Shown piece by piece: positions 19,715 to 28,887 of a DNA stretch of 47,469 nucleotides; the stretch's first letter is position 1, and every line of letters starts with the position of its first letter. A program made the position numbers and the translations under genes. The notes under the pieces were generated by a model that searched no databases, was not told the origin of the DNA, and saw only the letters and a program-made list of their open reading frames with translations. Source of the DNA: an uncultured Desulfuromonadales bacterium (lineage in GTDB: Bacteria; Desulfobacterota; Desulfuromonadia; Desulfuromonadales; Geopsychrobacteraceae); contig CALZHR010000123.1 of assembly GCA_945787335.1 (NCBI GenBank), forward strand, positions 1 through 47,469. Direction: 5' to 3'.

Positions 19715-19724
19715 TTGTATACAG
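19715..19724. promoter_or_regulatory. Palindrome TGTATACA upstream of the gltA promoter
   Basis: The 8-bp palindrome (19716-19723) sits 8 bases upstream of the gltA -35 in the shared gltA/dusB region. TGTATACA cores occur in operators of some GntR/FadR-type regulators (family knowledge). A single copy is weak evidence. Confidence 0.3.
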
Positions 19725-19775
19725 TATTCACAATTCTACACCTAATTTAAGTTTTTTCACGATTCATTTTTTTCC

Positions 19776-19803
19776 TTGCTTTCAACACCAGCATCGATAA
19801 AAT
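19776..19803 (+). promoter_or_regulatory. Possible promoter of dusB-ntrB-ntrC with very short leader
   Basis: -35 TTGCTT (19776-19781), 16-bp spacer, -10 TAAAAT (19798-19803). The predicted start, about 19809-19811, is only 4-6 bases before the dusB ATG, and no Shine-Dalgarno sequence precedes that ATG. Confidence 0.45.
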
Positions 19804-19814
19804 GCCTAAATATT

Positions 19815-20810
19815 ATGCAAACCATCCCCCCTCGTATTGGTCCGTTAAAACTGGACAACCCGATTATACTCGCGCCGATGGCAGGGATCACCAACCTCCC
19901 CTATCGGCGCATCATGAAAGCCCATGGCGCGGCCATGGTGTTCACTGAAATGGTCAGCGCCAACGGCCTGATTCGCGATGGCCGCAAGACCCGCGAGCTG
20001 CTCCTCAGCTGCCCGGAGGAAGCACCGCTCGGCGTTCAGCTGTTCGGTGACGACCCGCAGGTTCTCGCGCAGGCCGCCGGCATGTTGCTGGAGGATGGTG
20101 CGCTGCTCGACATCAATATGGGTTGTCCGGTGAAAAAGGTGATCCGCAGCGGTGCCGGCAGTGCCCTGCTCAAAGACCCGCAACGGATCGGCCGGATCCT
20201 GCGATCGGTGCGCAGCGCCTACCCGGGTCCCCTGACGGTGAAAATCCGCTCCGGCTGGGATGCCAACACGGTCAACTACCTGGCTGTCGGTAAAATCGCC
20301 CAGGACGAGGGGGTCGACGCCATTACCTTGCATCCGCGGACCCGCAGCCAGGGCTTCAGCGGGCAGGCCGACTGGTTACAGATCGGCGAGCTGAAAGCGA
20401 CGCTGGCGATTCCGGTTTTCGGCAGCGGCGACATCTTTACCGCCGAAGATGCCCTGCAGATGCTGCAGCAGACCGGGTGCGACGGCATCATGATCGGCCG
20501 CGGCGGTTATGGCAACCCCTGGCTGATCCGTGACATTCTCAATCGCTTGCAGGGCAAAGAGTCGGCCGGGGCTCCTGCAGCGGAAAAGTACCGGGTCGCC
20601 ATGCAGCACCTGCAGTACCACCGCCAGCAGTTCGGTGACCTCAAAGCGATGTATGAAATGCGTAAGCATTTCAGCTGGTATGCCCGCGGCTTGAGCGGGG
20701 CGAGCCGGTTCCGCTCAGAACTGCAGCGCACCGAAACCATCGCTCAGCTGATCGAACGAGCCAGCGCGTTTTTTCAAGCGACAGAATCAGAGGCAGAGGC
20801 AGAACAATGA
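19815..20810 (+). CDS. dusB: tRNA-dihydrouridine synthase DusB (NifR3)
   Basis: FMN-dependent enzyme that reduces uridines to dihydrouridine in tRNA. The 331-residue TIM-barrel protein has the N-terminal signature PIILAPMAGITNLPYRR, the catalytic cysteine in NMGCPVKKV, the phosphate-binding end of the barrel (GCDGIMIGRGGYGNPWL) and the helical C-terminal domain. The ATG at 19815 gives the family N-terminus; it has no visible ribosome binding site. The stop overlaps the ntrB start by 4 bases (ATGA). In alphaproteobacteria the same trio is known as nifR3-ntrB-ntrC, so the linkage is ancient. Confidence 0.94.
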   Translation: MQTIPPRIGPLKLDNPIILAPMAGITNLPYRRIMKAHGAAMVFTEMVSANGLIRDGRKTRELLLSCPEEAPLGVQLFGDDPQVLAQAAGMLLEDGALLDINMGCPVKKVIRSGAGSALLKDPQRIGRILRSVRSAYPGPLTVKIRSGWDANTVNYLAVGKIAQDEGVDAITLHPRTRSQGFSGQADWLQIGELKATLAIPVFGSGDIFTAEDALQMLQQTGCDGIMIGRGGYGNPWLIRDILNRLQGKESAGAPAAEKYRVAMQHLQYHRQQFGDLKAMYEMRKHFSWYARGLSGASRFRSELQRTETIAQLIERASAFFQATESEAEAEQ

Positions 20811-21931
20811 GCATCAACCAAACCCCGACAAACCAGGAATATGCCATGATCCTGGAGAATCTCGAGGACGCCGTGATCGCCCTCGATCCTCAGGGGCGGA
20901 TCAACCTGTTCAACCCGGCGGCCCAGGAGTTTACCGGCCTGTCGGAAAAACAGAGTCTCGGCCGGCTGTTCTTCGACCGCTTCAGCCACCAGGAAATTTT
21001 GTGCAAATTGACCCGCACGGCCCTGGAGGACGGGCGCTCGATCTCCGACCATGAAGCGGTCGTGCTGCGCATGCCGGGCACCAGGCCGCGGCCGGTCAGC
21101 GTCACCGCCTCGCCGATCTTCACCAGTGCCGGCAATCAGCAGGGTGTGGTTTTGATCCTGCGCGATCTGACTCAGGTCCGCACCCTGGAAGAAGCGATCC
21201 GCCGCGCCGACCGGCTGTCGATGATCGGCACCATGGCGGCCGGGCTGGCCCACGAGATCAAGAACCCGCTCGGCGGGATCAAGGGGGCCGCTCAGCTGCT
21301 GCAGATGGAACTGTCCGACAACCAGGAGCTGCAGGAGTACACCCAGCTGATGATCCGCGAAACCGAGCGGGTCAACCGGATCATCGAAGAGCTGATGGAC
21401 CTGTCCCGTCCGCGCGAAGCCAAGTCGAGCGAGGTCAACATCAGCCAGGTGCTCGATGAGATTGTCATGCTGCAGAAGCAGGCCCTCGCAGAACGCAACA
21501 TCCGCTTCAGCCTGCGGCTCGACCCGAGCATTCCGCCGCTGACCGGTGACCGCGACCTGCTGGTGCGGCTGCTGCTCAACCTGATCAAGAACGCCGGCGA
21601 GGCCGAACCGGACGGCGGCAAAATCACCATCGAAAGCCGCATCGACTCCGAATACCACATGAGCGTTCCCGGCGCCAAACCGACTCCGATGGTCCTGATC
21701 ACCATCAGCGACAACGGCCCCGGCATCCCCCGGCAACAGCTCGATCGGATCTTCACCCCTTTCTACACCACCAAGGACGGCGGCACCGGGCTCGGCTTAC
21801 CGACCTGCCAGAAAATCGTCACCGACCATGGTGGCCTGATGCACTTTAACGAACGGCCGGAGGGCGGCACCTCGGTCAAGGTTTCCCTGCCGCTGCTACG
21901 CTCCTCTGGCCCCGAGCCAGCAACTGATTAA
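20807..21931 (+). CDS. ntrB: Nitrogen-regulation sensor kinase NtrB (GlnL)
   Basis: Cytoplasmic histidine kinase/phosphatase that controls NtrC in response to nitrogen status via PII. The 374 residues comprise an N-terminal PAS domain (about 10-125), a HisKA dimerisation domain with phospho-His149 in GLAHEIKNPLGGIKGAAQLL, and a HATPase_c domain with LLLNLIKNAGEA, DNGPGIP and GGTGLGL. No transmembrane segment. It overlaps dusB by 4 bases and is 10 bases from ntrC, so the three form one transcription unit. A general NtrB-like kinase is the alternative reading, but the cluster supports the name. Confidence 0.9.
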   Translation: MSINQTPTNQEYAMILENLEDAVIALDPQGRINLFNPAAQEFTGLSEKQSLGRLFFDRFSHQEILCKLTRTALEDGRSISDHEAVVLRMPGTRPRPVSVTASPIFTSAGNQQGVVLILRDLTQVRTLEEAIRRADRLSMIGTMAAGLAHEIKNPLGGIKGAAQLLQMELSDNQELQEYTQLMIRETERVNRIIEELMDLSRPREAKSSEVNISQVLDEIVMLQKQALAERNIRFSLRLDPSIPPLTGDRDLLVRLLLNLIKNAGEAEPDGGKITIESRIDSEYHMSVPGAKPTPMVLITISDNGPGIPRQQLDRIFTPFYTTKDGGTGLGLPTCQKIVTDHGGLMHFNERPEGGTSVKVSLPLLRSSGPEPATD

Positions 21932-21941
21932 GGACAATTCG

Positions 21942-23378
<1,437 letters not shown>

Positions 23379-23405
23379 AATCCAATGCCTCTTCGCTTAA
23401 GACAG

Positions 23406-23437
23406 AAAACCCCGGTAAATCATTGCCGGGGTTTTTT
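23406..23437. terminator. Terminator between ntrC and dnaB
   Basis: Perfect 10-bp stem (AAAACCCCGG / CCGGGGTTTT, 23406-23435) with a 10-base loop. A T-run follows on the plus strand and an A-run precedes on the left, so it can end transcription from both convergent genes. Confidence 0.85.
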
Positions 23438-23473
23438 ATTCGCTTCGCGATAAGCTCTTGACGTGAACGGATG

Positions 23474-24844
23474 CTAGTAGCCGTCCTCCCGCTTGGCCTG
23501 ATTTTCAAACCGGGTGAACTCGCCGCGGAAGGTCAGGTGAACGGTGCCGATCGGACCGTTCCGCTGCTTGCCGATGATCACCTCGGCGTCCTTGTCGTGA
23601 TTTTCAGTACAGGACCCATCACGTTTTTTACAGGCCTCGCAATAAACCGACTCGCGGTAGACGAACATGATCACGTCGGCGTCCTGCTCGATGGCGCCCG
23701 ATTCGCGCAGGTCGGACATCATCGGCCGCTTGTCGGTGCGGCTCTCCAGTGAGCGGTTGAGCTGCGACAGGGCGATGACCGGCAGCTCCAGCTCCTTGGC
23801 CAGCGCCTTGAGCGACCGGGAGATCTCGGAGATCTCCTGTTGACGGTTCTCGGTGTTGCTGCCGCGCATCAGCTGCAGGTAATCGACGATGATCAGCCCC
23901 AGGCCGTGCTCGGCCTTCAAGCGCCGCGCCTTGGAGCGCAGCTCCAGCACAGAGATCGCCGGCGTATCGTCGATGAAGATCCGCGCCTCGCTGAGCTGCC
24001 CGGCGCCCATGGTCAGCTTCGGCCAGTCCGACTCGCCGAGATGCCCGGTCCGCAAGCGGCCGGCATCGACCCTGGCCACGGAGCAGAGCATCCGCTGGAC
24101 CAACTGTTCCTTGCTCATCTCCAGCGAGAAGACCACCGCCGGCACCTTGTTGTCGGCATGGGTGGTGGCGTACTCCACCAGATTGAGGGCAAAGGCGGTC
24201 TTGCCCATGGAAGGTCGGCCGGCGATGATAACCAGGTCGCCCGACTGCATCCCGGCGGTCATCTTGTCGAGATCGTGATAGCCGGTCGGCACCCCGGTGA
24301 CCAGCTCCTTGCGATCATAGAGCTTCTCGATCGTCTTGAAGGTGTCCTTGAGGATCTCCTTGACCGGGAAGAACGACGGCCGGGTGCGGTTTTCGGAGAT
24401 CTCGAAGATCGCTTTTTCCGCCTGGTCGAGAATCTCCTCCATATCCCCTCCCTCGTAGCCGCGGGTGGCAATCTCGGTGGAGGTTTCGATCAGCTTGCGG
24501 GCCACCGACTTCTCTTTGACCAGCTTACAGTAGTAGACGATATTAGCCGCGGTTGGCACGTAATCGACCAGGGTCGCCAGATAGGTGCTGCCGCCGATCT
24601 CTTCCAGTTCGCTGCGATCCTTCAGAACAGCAGTGATGGTGATCAGGTCGGCCGGTTCACTCTTTTCCGATAGAGAGATCAGCGCCTTGAAGATCTTGCG
24701 GTGACTCTCCCGGTAGAAATCATCAGCGTTGAGAAATTCCAGCGCCCGATTAAGCGCTTCATTTTCCAGCAGCACGCCCCCCAGAACCGACATTTCTGCT
24801 TCGAGGTTCTGCGGCGGCAAGCGATGTCCGTGGCTTTCTTGCAT
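23474..24844 (-). CDS. dnaB: Replicative DNA helicase DnaB
   Basis: Hexameric 5'-3' helicase of the replication fork. The 456-residue protein has the N-terminal DnaB domain (PPQNLEAEMSVLGGVLLE), Walker A GRPSMGKTA, Walker B LIIVDYLQLM and the DLRESGAIEQDADVIMFVYR region. Between that segment and the final IGKQRNGP motif lies an insert with CxxC-x6-C-x3-H spacing (YCEACKKRDGSCTENH), a possible zinc site. No intein is present. CAGGAG precedes the ATG. It follows the rpsF-rpsR-DUF2232-rplI operon, but an intrinsic terminator separates them, so it likely has a separate or read-through promoter. Confidence 0.96.
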   Translation of the reverse strand: MQESHGHRLPPQNLEAEMSVLGGVLLENEALNRALEFLNADDFYRESHRKIFKALISLSEKSEPADLITITAVLKDRSELEEIGGSTYLATLVDYVPTAANIVYYCKLVKEKSVARKLIETSTEIATRGYEGGDMEEILDQAEKAIFEISENRTRPSFFPVKEILKDTFKTIEKLYDRKELVTGVPTGYHDLDKMTAGMQSGDLVIIAGRPSMGKTAFALNLVEYATTHADNKVPAVVFSLEMSKEQLVQRMLCSVARVDAGRLRTGHLGESDWPKLTMGAGQLSEARIFIDDTPAISVLELRSKARRLKAEHGLGLIIVDYLQLMRGSNTENRQQEISEISRSLKALAKELELPVIALSQLNRSLESRTDKRPMMSDLRESGAIEQDADVIMFVYRESVYCEACKKRDGSCTENHDKDAEVIIGKQRNGPIGTVHLTFRGEFTRFENQAKREDGY

Positions 24845-24894
24845 AACAACTCCTGCGCTGAATTAAGCCAGCAGCATAGCAGAGGCCGACAAAA

Positions 24895-24926
24895 TAAAAA
24901 AGCGGAAGACCTGCCGGCCTCCCGCT
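24895..24926 (-). terminator. Terminator of the rpsF-rplI operon
   Basis: On the minus strand a GC-rich hairpin (AGCGGGAGG ... CTTCCGCT, imperfect) is followed by TTTTTTATTTT. It lies about 30 bases after the rplI stop. Confidence 0.75.
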
Positions 24927-24957
24927 TCATTTTTACGCCAGAATCGCGAAGAAAAGC

Positions 24958-25410
24958 TTATGCTTCTTCTTCGGCACTGACGGTCACCTTCAGCTCGGCA
25001 ACGACACCGGCCTCCAGCTTGATGCTGACAACGTGCTCGCCGAGCGACTTGATCGGCTCGGACAGCTGGATCTTCTTGCGGTCGATTTCGATGCCGGCCT
25101 CCTGCAGCTTGGCTTCGACGTCCATCGACGTCACCGAACCGAACAGCTTGCCCTCTTCACTGGCACGCTGGCTGAATGCACAGCTGACCGCTTCGATGCG
25201 CGCCTTGATCGCTTCGGCATCCTTGGTCACCTTTTCCAGCTTGCGGGTCAGCTGGCGCTTCTGGTGATCCAGCGCCTTGACGTTGCGCGCATCGGCCATT
25301 ATCGCCAGCCCCTTCGGGATCAGATAGTTACGAGCATAGCCAGGCTTGACGGTCAGCTGGTCACCGATCACGCCGAGCCCGTCGACATTTTCCTTGAGAA
25401 TGATATTCAT
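24958..25410 (-). CDS. rplI: 50S ribosomal protein L9
   Basis: Binds 23S rRNA at the base of the L1 stalk and helps maintain reading frame. The 150 residues have the L9 N-terminal domain (MNIILKENVDGLG then KPGYARNYLIPKGLA), the long connecting helix and the C-terminal domain. The ATG at 25410 has GGAGG 6-7 bases upstream; an open extension of 27 codons upstream overlaps the preceding gene's end and is not L9-like. Last gene of the operon before the terminator. Confidence 0.97.
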   Translation of the reverse strand: MNIILKENVDGLGVIGDQLTVKPGYARNYLIPKGLAIMADARNVKALDHQKRQLTRKLEKVTKDAEAIKARIEAVSCAFSQRASEEGKLFGSVTSMDVEAKLQEAGIEIDRKKIQLSEPIKSLGEHVVSIKLEAGVVAELKVTVSAEEEA

Positions 25411-25438
25411 GAGTTTCCTCCGTAAACAGATCGCGTTT

Positions 25439-26368
25439 TTAGATATTTTTTTTCCGGGGGCGGCGAAAATCGATCCAGAGATCGAACACACCGACGCCGG
25501 TAATAATCAGTGGCAACGGATTCAGGATGAACAGCATCAGATAGATCATCCCTTTGAGCGCCGGCGGATATTTCTTCCGCTGCAGGAAGTTGCTGACCAC
25601 CGCCAGCCCCTGCAGAAAGTAAAGCGGCAGTAGCAACGCCAGCATGTTGCGACCGACGGTTGCCAGCATTTCGACCGGCGCCAGCAGGGCAAAACCGGCC
25701 GCAATCAGCGCCCAGATCAGCCCGGCCGGGAGCCGCCAGCGAGCGAAACCGGGACCCTGGATCTGGTAATGTGCGCCCTTGAAACGCTGCAGCACAGCCA
25801 GACACACCAGCTGAACCAGCAGCACCCCGGCAAGGTACAGACCGTAAAACGATTGCCGGATGAACTCGGCAATCTGCTTGACGACCTCGCCCATCTGTTG
25901 CAGCTGCGATTCAGACATCCCGGTCTCCCGGTAGATCTGCATCGCCTGGTCGACCTCAGCTTGCAACAGCTGGGCAATCAGCCCGTCCAGCTGCAGGTCT
26001 CTGGTAAAAACCACCAGGGCGGCAATCAAGGCCACCGCTGCCGCCGAGGCGAGCGTCGCGTAAAGCACCGCCCGGTCCCAGGATTGCTGCTGGCTGAGCA
26101 GCCAGGGAAGCAGCACAGAAGCGCTGCCGAACAACCCCAGATAAGCTGCCAGGGTTAACATGGGTGCCAATTGCAGCAACAGCAGGCTGACCACCGCAAC
26201 CACCACCAGGCCGGCCCGCAGGCCGAAACGCATGCTTAAATATGCCGCCGCCAGCGGAGTCAGCAGGTTGAACATGGCACCGGCAACACCGAGCCAGCTG
26301 GCGCCAAGAAAACAGGCGAGAGTCACACCGATGCCGACTGCCGTCAGCAGTACAGCTTGCCCCTTCAT
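25439..26368 (-). CDS. DUF2232 (YybS-like) membrane protein
   Basis: A 309-residue integral membrane protein with about seven or eight hydrophobic helices. It matches the DUF2232/YybS family, which in many bacteria sits between rpsR and rplI, as here. A soluble helical segment (about residues 130-170, EVDQAMQIYRETGMSESQLQQ) separates the two membrane halves. No catalytic motif is visible and the family function is not established. The family has been compared with S components of energy-coupling-factor transporters, but I see nothing here that tests this. The C-terminus is basic (RRPRKKNI). Confidence 0.82.
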   Translation of the reverse strand: MKGQAVLLTAVGIGVTLACFLGASWLGVAGAMFNLLTPLAAAYLSMRFGLRAGLVVVAVVSLLLLQLAPMLTLAAYLGLFGSASVLLPWLLSQQQSWDRAVLYATLASAAAVALIAALVVFTRDLQLDGLIAQLLQAEVDQAMQIYRETGMSESQLQQMGEVVKQIAEFIRQSFYGLYLAGVLLVQLVCLAVLQRFKGAHYQIQGPGFARWRLPAGLIWALIAAGFALLAPVEMLATVGRNMLALLLPLYFLQGLAVVSNFLQRKKYPPALKGMIYLMLFILNPLPLIITGVGVFDLWIDFRRPRKKNI

Positions 26369-26393
26369 CCGCAGCTAAAGTCTTAACCGCCCT

Positions 26394-26672
26394 TTAGTCG
26401 ACGGCGTGGGACTGAGTGTAAGGCAGCAGAGCAATCTGCCGGGCATTCTTGATCGCTTCGGCCAGCATGCGCTGATGGGTGGCGCAGGTGCCGGAAATCC
26501 GCCGCGGCACGATCTTCCCGCGCTCCGACAGGTAGTAACGCAGGTTGTTGATATCCTTGTAATCGATATGCTTCGCCTTGTCTGCGCAGAAGCGGCAGAT
26601 TTTACGGCGGCCAAAGCGCCGGCGAGGGGCAGCGGAAGAGGACGACGGGCGGCCGGTTGATCCATTAGACAT
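26394..26672 (-). CDS. rpsR: 30S ribosomal protein S18
   Basis: Small-subunit protein that pairs with S6 on the platform. The 92 residues include the core block [19 protein letters not shown] and [20 protein letters not shown]. It retains cysteines as KICRFC plus a later GTCATH, so this is the cysteine-containing form able to bind zinc. The N-terminal tail is serine/arginine-rich. It lies between rpsF and the DUF2232 gene in one operon. Confidence 0.96.
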   Translation of the reverse strand: MSNGSTGRPSSSSAAPRRRFGRRKICRFCADKAKHIDYKDINNLRYYLSERGKIVPRRISGTCATHQRMLAEAIKNARQIALLPYTQSHAVD

Positions 26673-26701
26673 AATATTTACTCCTTGATCGCTATGGTTG
26701 T

Positions 26702-27058
26702 TTACTCTTCTTCTTCAGTAGCAACAGCTTCCTCGGCAACCGGTTCTTCGGTGACAGGCTCTACAGCGAATTCACCATCGAGGCGCACCGTCAGGAAGCG
26801 CAGCACCTTCTCGTCCAGACGCAGGCGCCGCTCAAACTCGGCGATGACTTGCGACTCGGCACGGAACAGGGTCTGCACATAGCAACCACGCTCGTTCTTG
26901 TTGATCGGGTACGCCAGCTTGCGGACGCCCCAGTTGTCCAGCTTGTGGATCTCCGCGTTCTGATCGGTGAGCACAGTCTGGAACTTGTCCACCAGCGCGG
27001 TCAGTTCATCTGCGACCACTTCCGGGTGAACGATGTAGACAGATTCGTAATTCCTCAT
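26702..27058 (-). CDS. rpsF: 30S ribosomal protein S6
   Basis: Small-subunit protein forming a heterodimer with S18. The 118 residues begin [13 protein letters not shown], contain [20 protein letters not shown] and end in an acidic tail of glutamates (family feature, reminiscent of glutamylated S6 in E. coli). AAGGAG lies about 9 bases before the ATG. First gene of rpsF-rpsR-DUF2232-rplI, with a strong predicted promoter about 95 bases upstream. Confidence 0.96.
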   Translation of the reverse strand: MRNYESVYIVHPEVVADELTALVDKFQTVLTDQNAEIHKLDNWGVRKLAYPINKNERGCYVQTLFRAESQVIAEFERRLRLDEKVLRFLTVRLDGEFAVEPVTEEPVAEEAVATEEEE

Positions 27059-27148
27059 CAGTGTTTCTCCTTACGGATTAAGCAGCCCCGACCCATGTCG
27101 GAACAAGGATTAACGCCAAAACCACCACGGCTTTGGACGAAACATGGA

Positions 27149-27177
27149 CTTTTAGCACAATCGGCCGACCGGTTCAA
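27149..27177 (-). promoter_or_regulatory. Predicted promoter of the rpsF operon
   Basis: On the minus strand, -35 TTGAAC (27172-27177), 17-bp spacer, -10 TAAAAG (27149-27154) with an upstream TGC extended element. The predicted start, near 27142, leaves a leader of about 84 nt before rpsF, long enough for S6:S18 autoregulatory RNA structure, which I did not resolve. Confidence 0.6.
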
Positions 27178-27328
27178 GGTCTTTTTCCAGGCAAGAAACT
27201 CGCATTCACAAGAGGTTAGCCATATGGTCCAGACGGCGGCTTGAGATAATTCAACCCCTTGCGTCAGCGAGTCAAACCGTTATTATGGCCATTTGACCTT
27301 TGATCCGGCTCGAACTCCCGGAGGGCCC

Positions 27329-28837
27329 ATGCCTTTGCCACGTCCGCATGATTGCTTGCTGAATCCCGCCATCCGGATCATGACCTGCGTCCTGGCGACG
27401 TTCCTGCTGATCCTGTCGGCGGCTTTCGCTCAGTCGCCAGAAACGGACCCACCCGGCCCCACAGAGGCACAGGCCCAGTACGATCTGGGGATCAGATTCA
27501 TCCAGGAAGGTCCGCAGGCGCCGAACTACGTTGAAGCCGCCAAGTGGTTCCGGAGAGCCGCCGAGCAGGGGCACCCGGCAGCCCAGTACAGCTTCGGTCT
27601 CCGGTATTTGTTCGGGCAGGGTGTCGCGAAAGATCCCCAAGCAGCCATTTACTGGCTGCAGCGCTCTGCCGAACAGGGCTTTGCCGCTGCGGAGTTCAGC
27701 CTCGGTTTACGCTTCTACTGGGGGCAGGGAGTCAGGAAGGACCTGCAACAGGCCCGCGACTGGTTCGAAAAGGCCGCTCGACAGGGGCATGCCAAAGCGA
27801 AAAGGTATCTCACGGAACTTCAGGCGCAGCCGCCCAGCCCGCCAGCGGCGCTTGGGCTGCCCCCCGACAGCGCCCAGCTGGTCGAGGCCTATGCAAGGGC
27901 AAGCAGCGCGGCGTCTGCCGAAGATGGAGATGCTGCCGAAACGAGGCAGAAGCTGGGGCAGGACATGTCTGCCAGTGAAATTCTCCGGGCCATTCAACTT
28001 GTGGCCAAACAGCGGCCAGCCTCTCCCCCGGAAGAACCCCAGCCAAATGCGCCGTTGCTCTCAGCGGAAGACTACTTCCAAACCGGTAACCGCCTGATCA
28101 GCTCCGGACAGTTACAGGCCGCGATCAGCGCCTATCAAAATGCCCTCGTTATCGCCCCGGAGAACGCCAACACCCTCAGTAATCTGGCCACGGCCTTTGC
28201 CAACGGCGGTGAGAACCAGAAAGCGATCGAAAACCTGGAAAAAGCAATTGCCCTGGCCCCGGGGCAAGCGTCCAGGCATGCCACCCTCGGCATGCTCTAC
28301 CAAGTCATCGGAGATCGCCAGGCAGCCCTCGCGGCTTACCGCAACGCCGCCAGTCTCGACCCGGGGCTCGGCTGGATCTACCCTGACATGGCGGTTCTCT
28401 TCAGTGCCCAGAAAAATTTCACCGCCGCCCGCCAAGCCCTCCATCAGGCGCAGCTCCTCGGGCATGGCAACCCAAGGCTCAGCGCTCACCTGACCCGGGT
28501 CGCACCGGAAACATCCGCCAGCAAAGAGGACCGCCAACCGGCAACCCTGCACCTGCGCCAGCTGGTTCTGCCGAGTCGGGCGGAGGCCGAGGTCGCTTTA
28601 CAGCAACTCCGCAGCGGCAAAGACTTCAGCCAGCTCGCCCAGAAGCTTTCCAGCAAACCGTCCAGTCGCAATGGAGGCTACTGGGGACCCTACCAAACGG
28701 AGCAACTGGCAGAACCGTTCAGCAAGCGGCTCAAGGATCTCCCCCCGCTCGATTTCAGCTCAGTCATCGAATCCGAGGCAGGATATCACATTCTGCAGCT
28801 CTTTCCGGTTTATAACAGCCTGCTTGAGCAGAACTGA
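27329..28837 (+). CDS. Secreted Sel1-repeat/TPR protein with C-terminal parvulin-like domain
   Basis: A 502-residue exported protein. A signal peptide (hydrophobic core about residues 20-33, cleavage after AAFA) is followed by three Sel1-like repeats (about 40-160; AEQGHPAAQYSFGLRYLFGQ and AEQGFAAAEFSLGLRFYWGQ are two). A linker follows, then a TPR block (about 250-390; AISAYQNALVIAPENANTLS and later repeats). The last about 90 residues look like a PpiC-type prolyl isomerase domain: EVALQQLRSGKDFSQLAQKL, NGGYWG and GYHILQLF match its landmarks, although the first His of the fold is replaced (LRQLVL). The ATG at 27329 has GGAGG upstream. The likely site is the periplasm, as a scaffold or chaperone. 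Function is inferred from domains only. Confidence 0.82.
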   Translation: MPLPRPHDCLLNPAIRIMTCVLATFLLILSAAFAQSPETDPPGPTEAQAQYDLGIRFIQEGPQAPNYVEAAKWFRRAAEQGHPAAQYSFGLRYLFGQGVAKDPQAAIYWLQRSAEQGFAAAEFSLGLRFYWGQGVRKDLQQARDWFEKAARQGHAKAKRYLTELQAQPPSPPAALGLPPDSAQLVEAYARASSAASAEDGDAAETRQKLGQDMSASEILRAIQLVAKQRPASPPEEPQPNAPLLSAEDYFQTGNRLISSGQLQAAISAYQNALVIAPENANTLSNLATAFANGGENQKAIENLEKAIALAPGQASRHATLGMLYQVIGDRQAALAAYRNAASLDPGLGWIYPDMAVLFSAQKNFTAARQALHQAQLLGHGNPRLSAHLTRVAPETSASKEDRQPATLHLRQLVLPSRAEAEVALQQLRSGKDFSQLAQKLSSKPSSRNGGYWGPYQTEQLAEPFSKRLKDLPPLDFSSVIESEAGYHILQLFPVYNSLLEQN

Positions 28838-28856
28838 AGCGTCCTGTTTTTCAGGT

Positions 28857-28887
28857 ATTGAGCGGAGGCGGAGCAGGACCGCTCAAT
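28857..28887. terminator. Inverted repeat at the convergent end of the Sel1/TPR gene and nikO
   Basis: Perfect 9-bp arms ATTGAGCGG / CCGCTCAAT around 13 bases; the right arm contains the nikO stop codon. A smaller hairpin (CCTG-TTTTT-CAGG) lies just to the left. Neither has a classic T-run, so terminator function is only likely from position. Confidence 0.4.
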
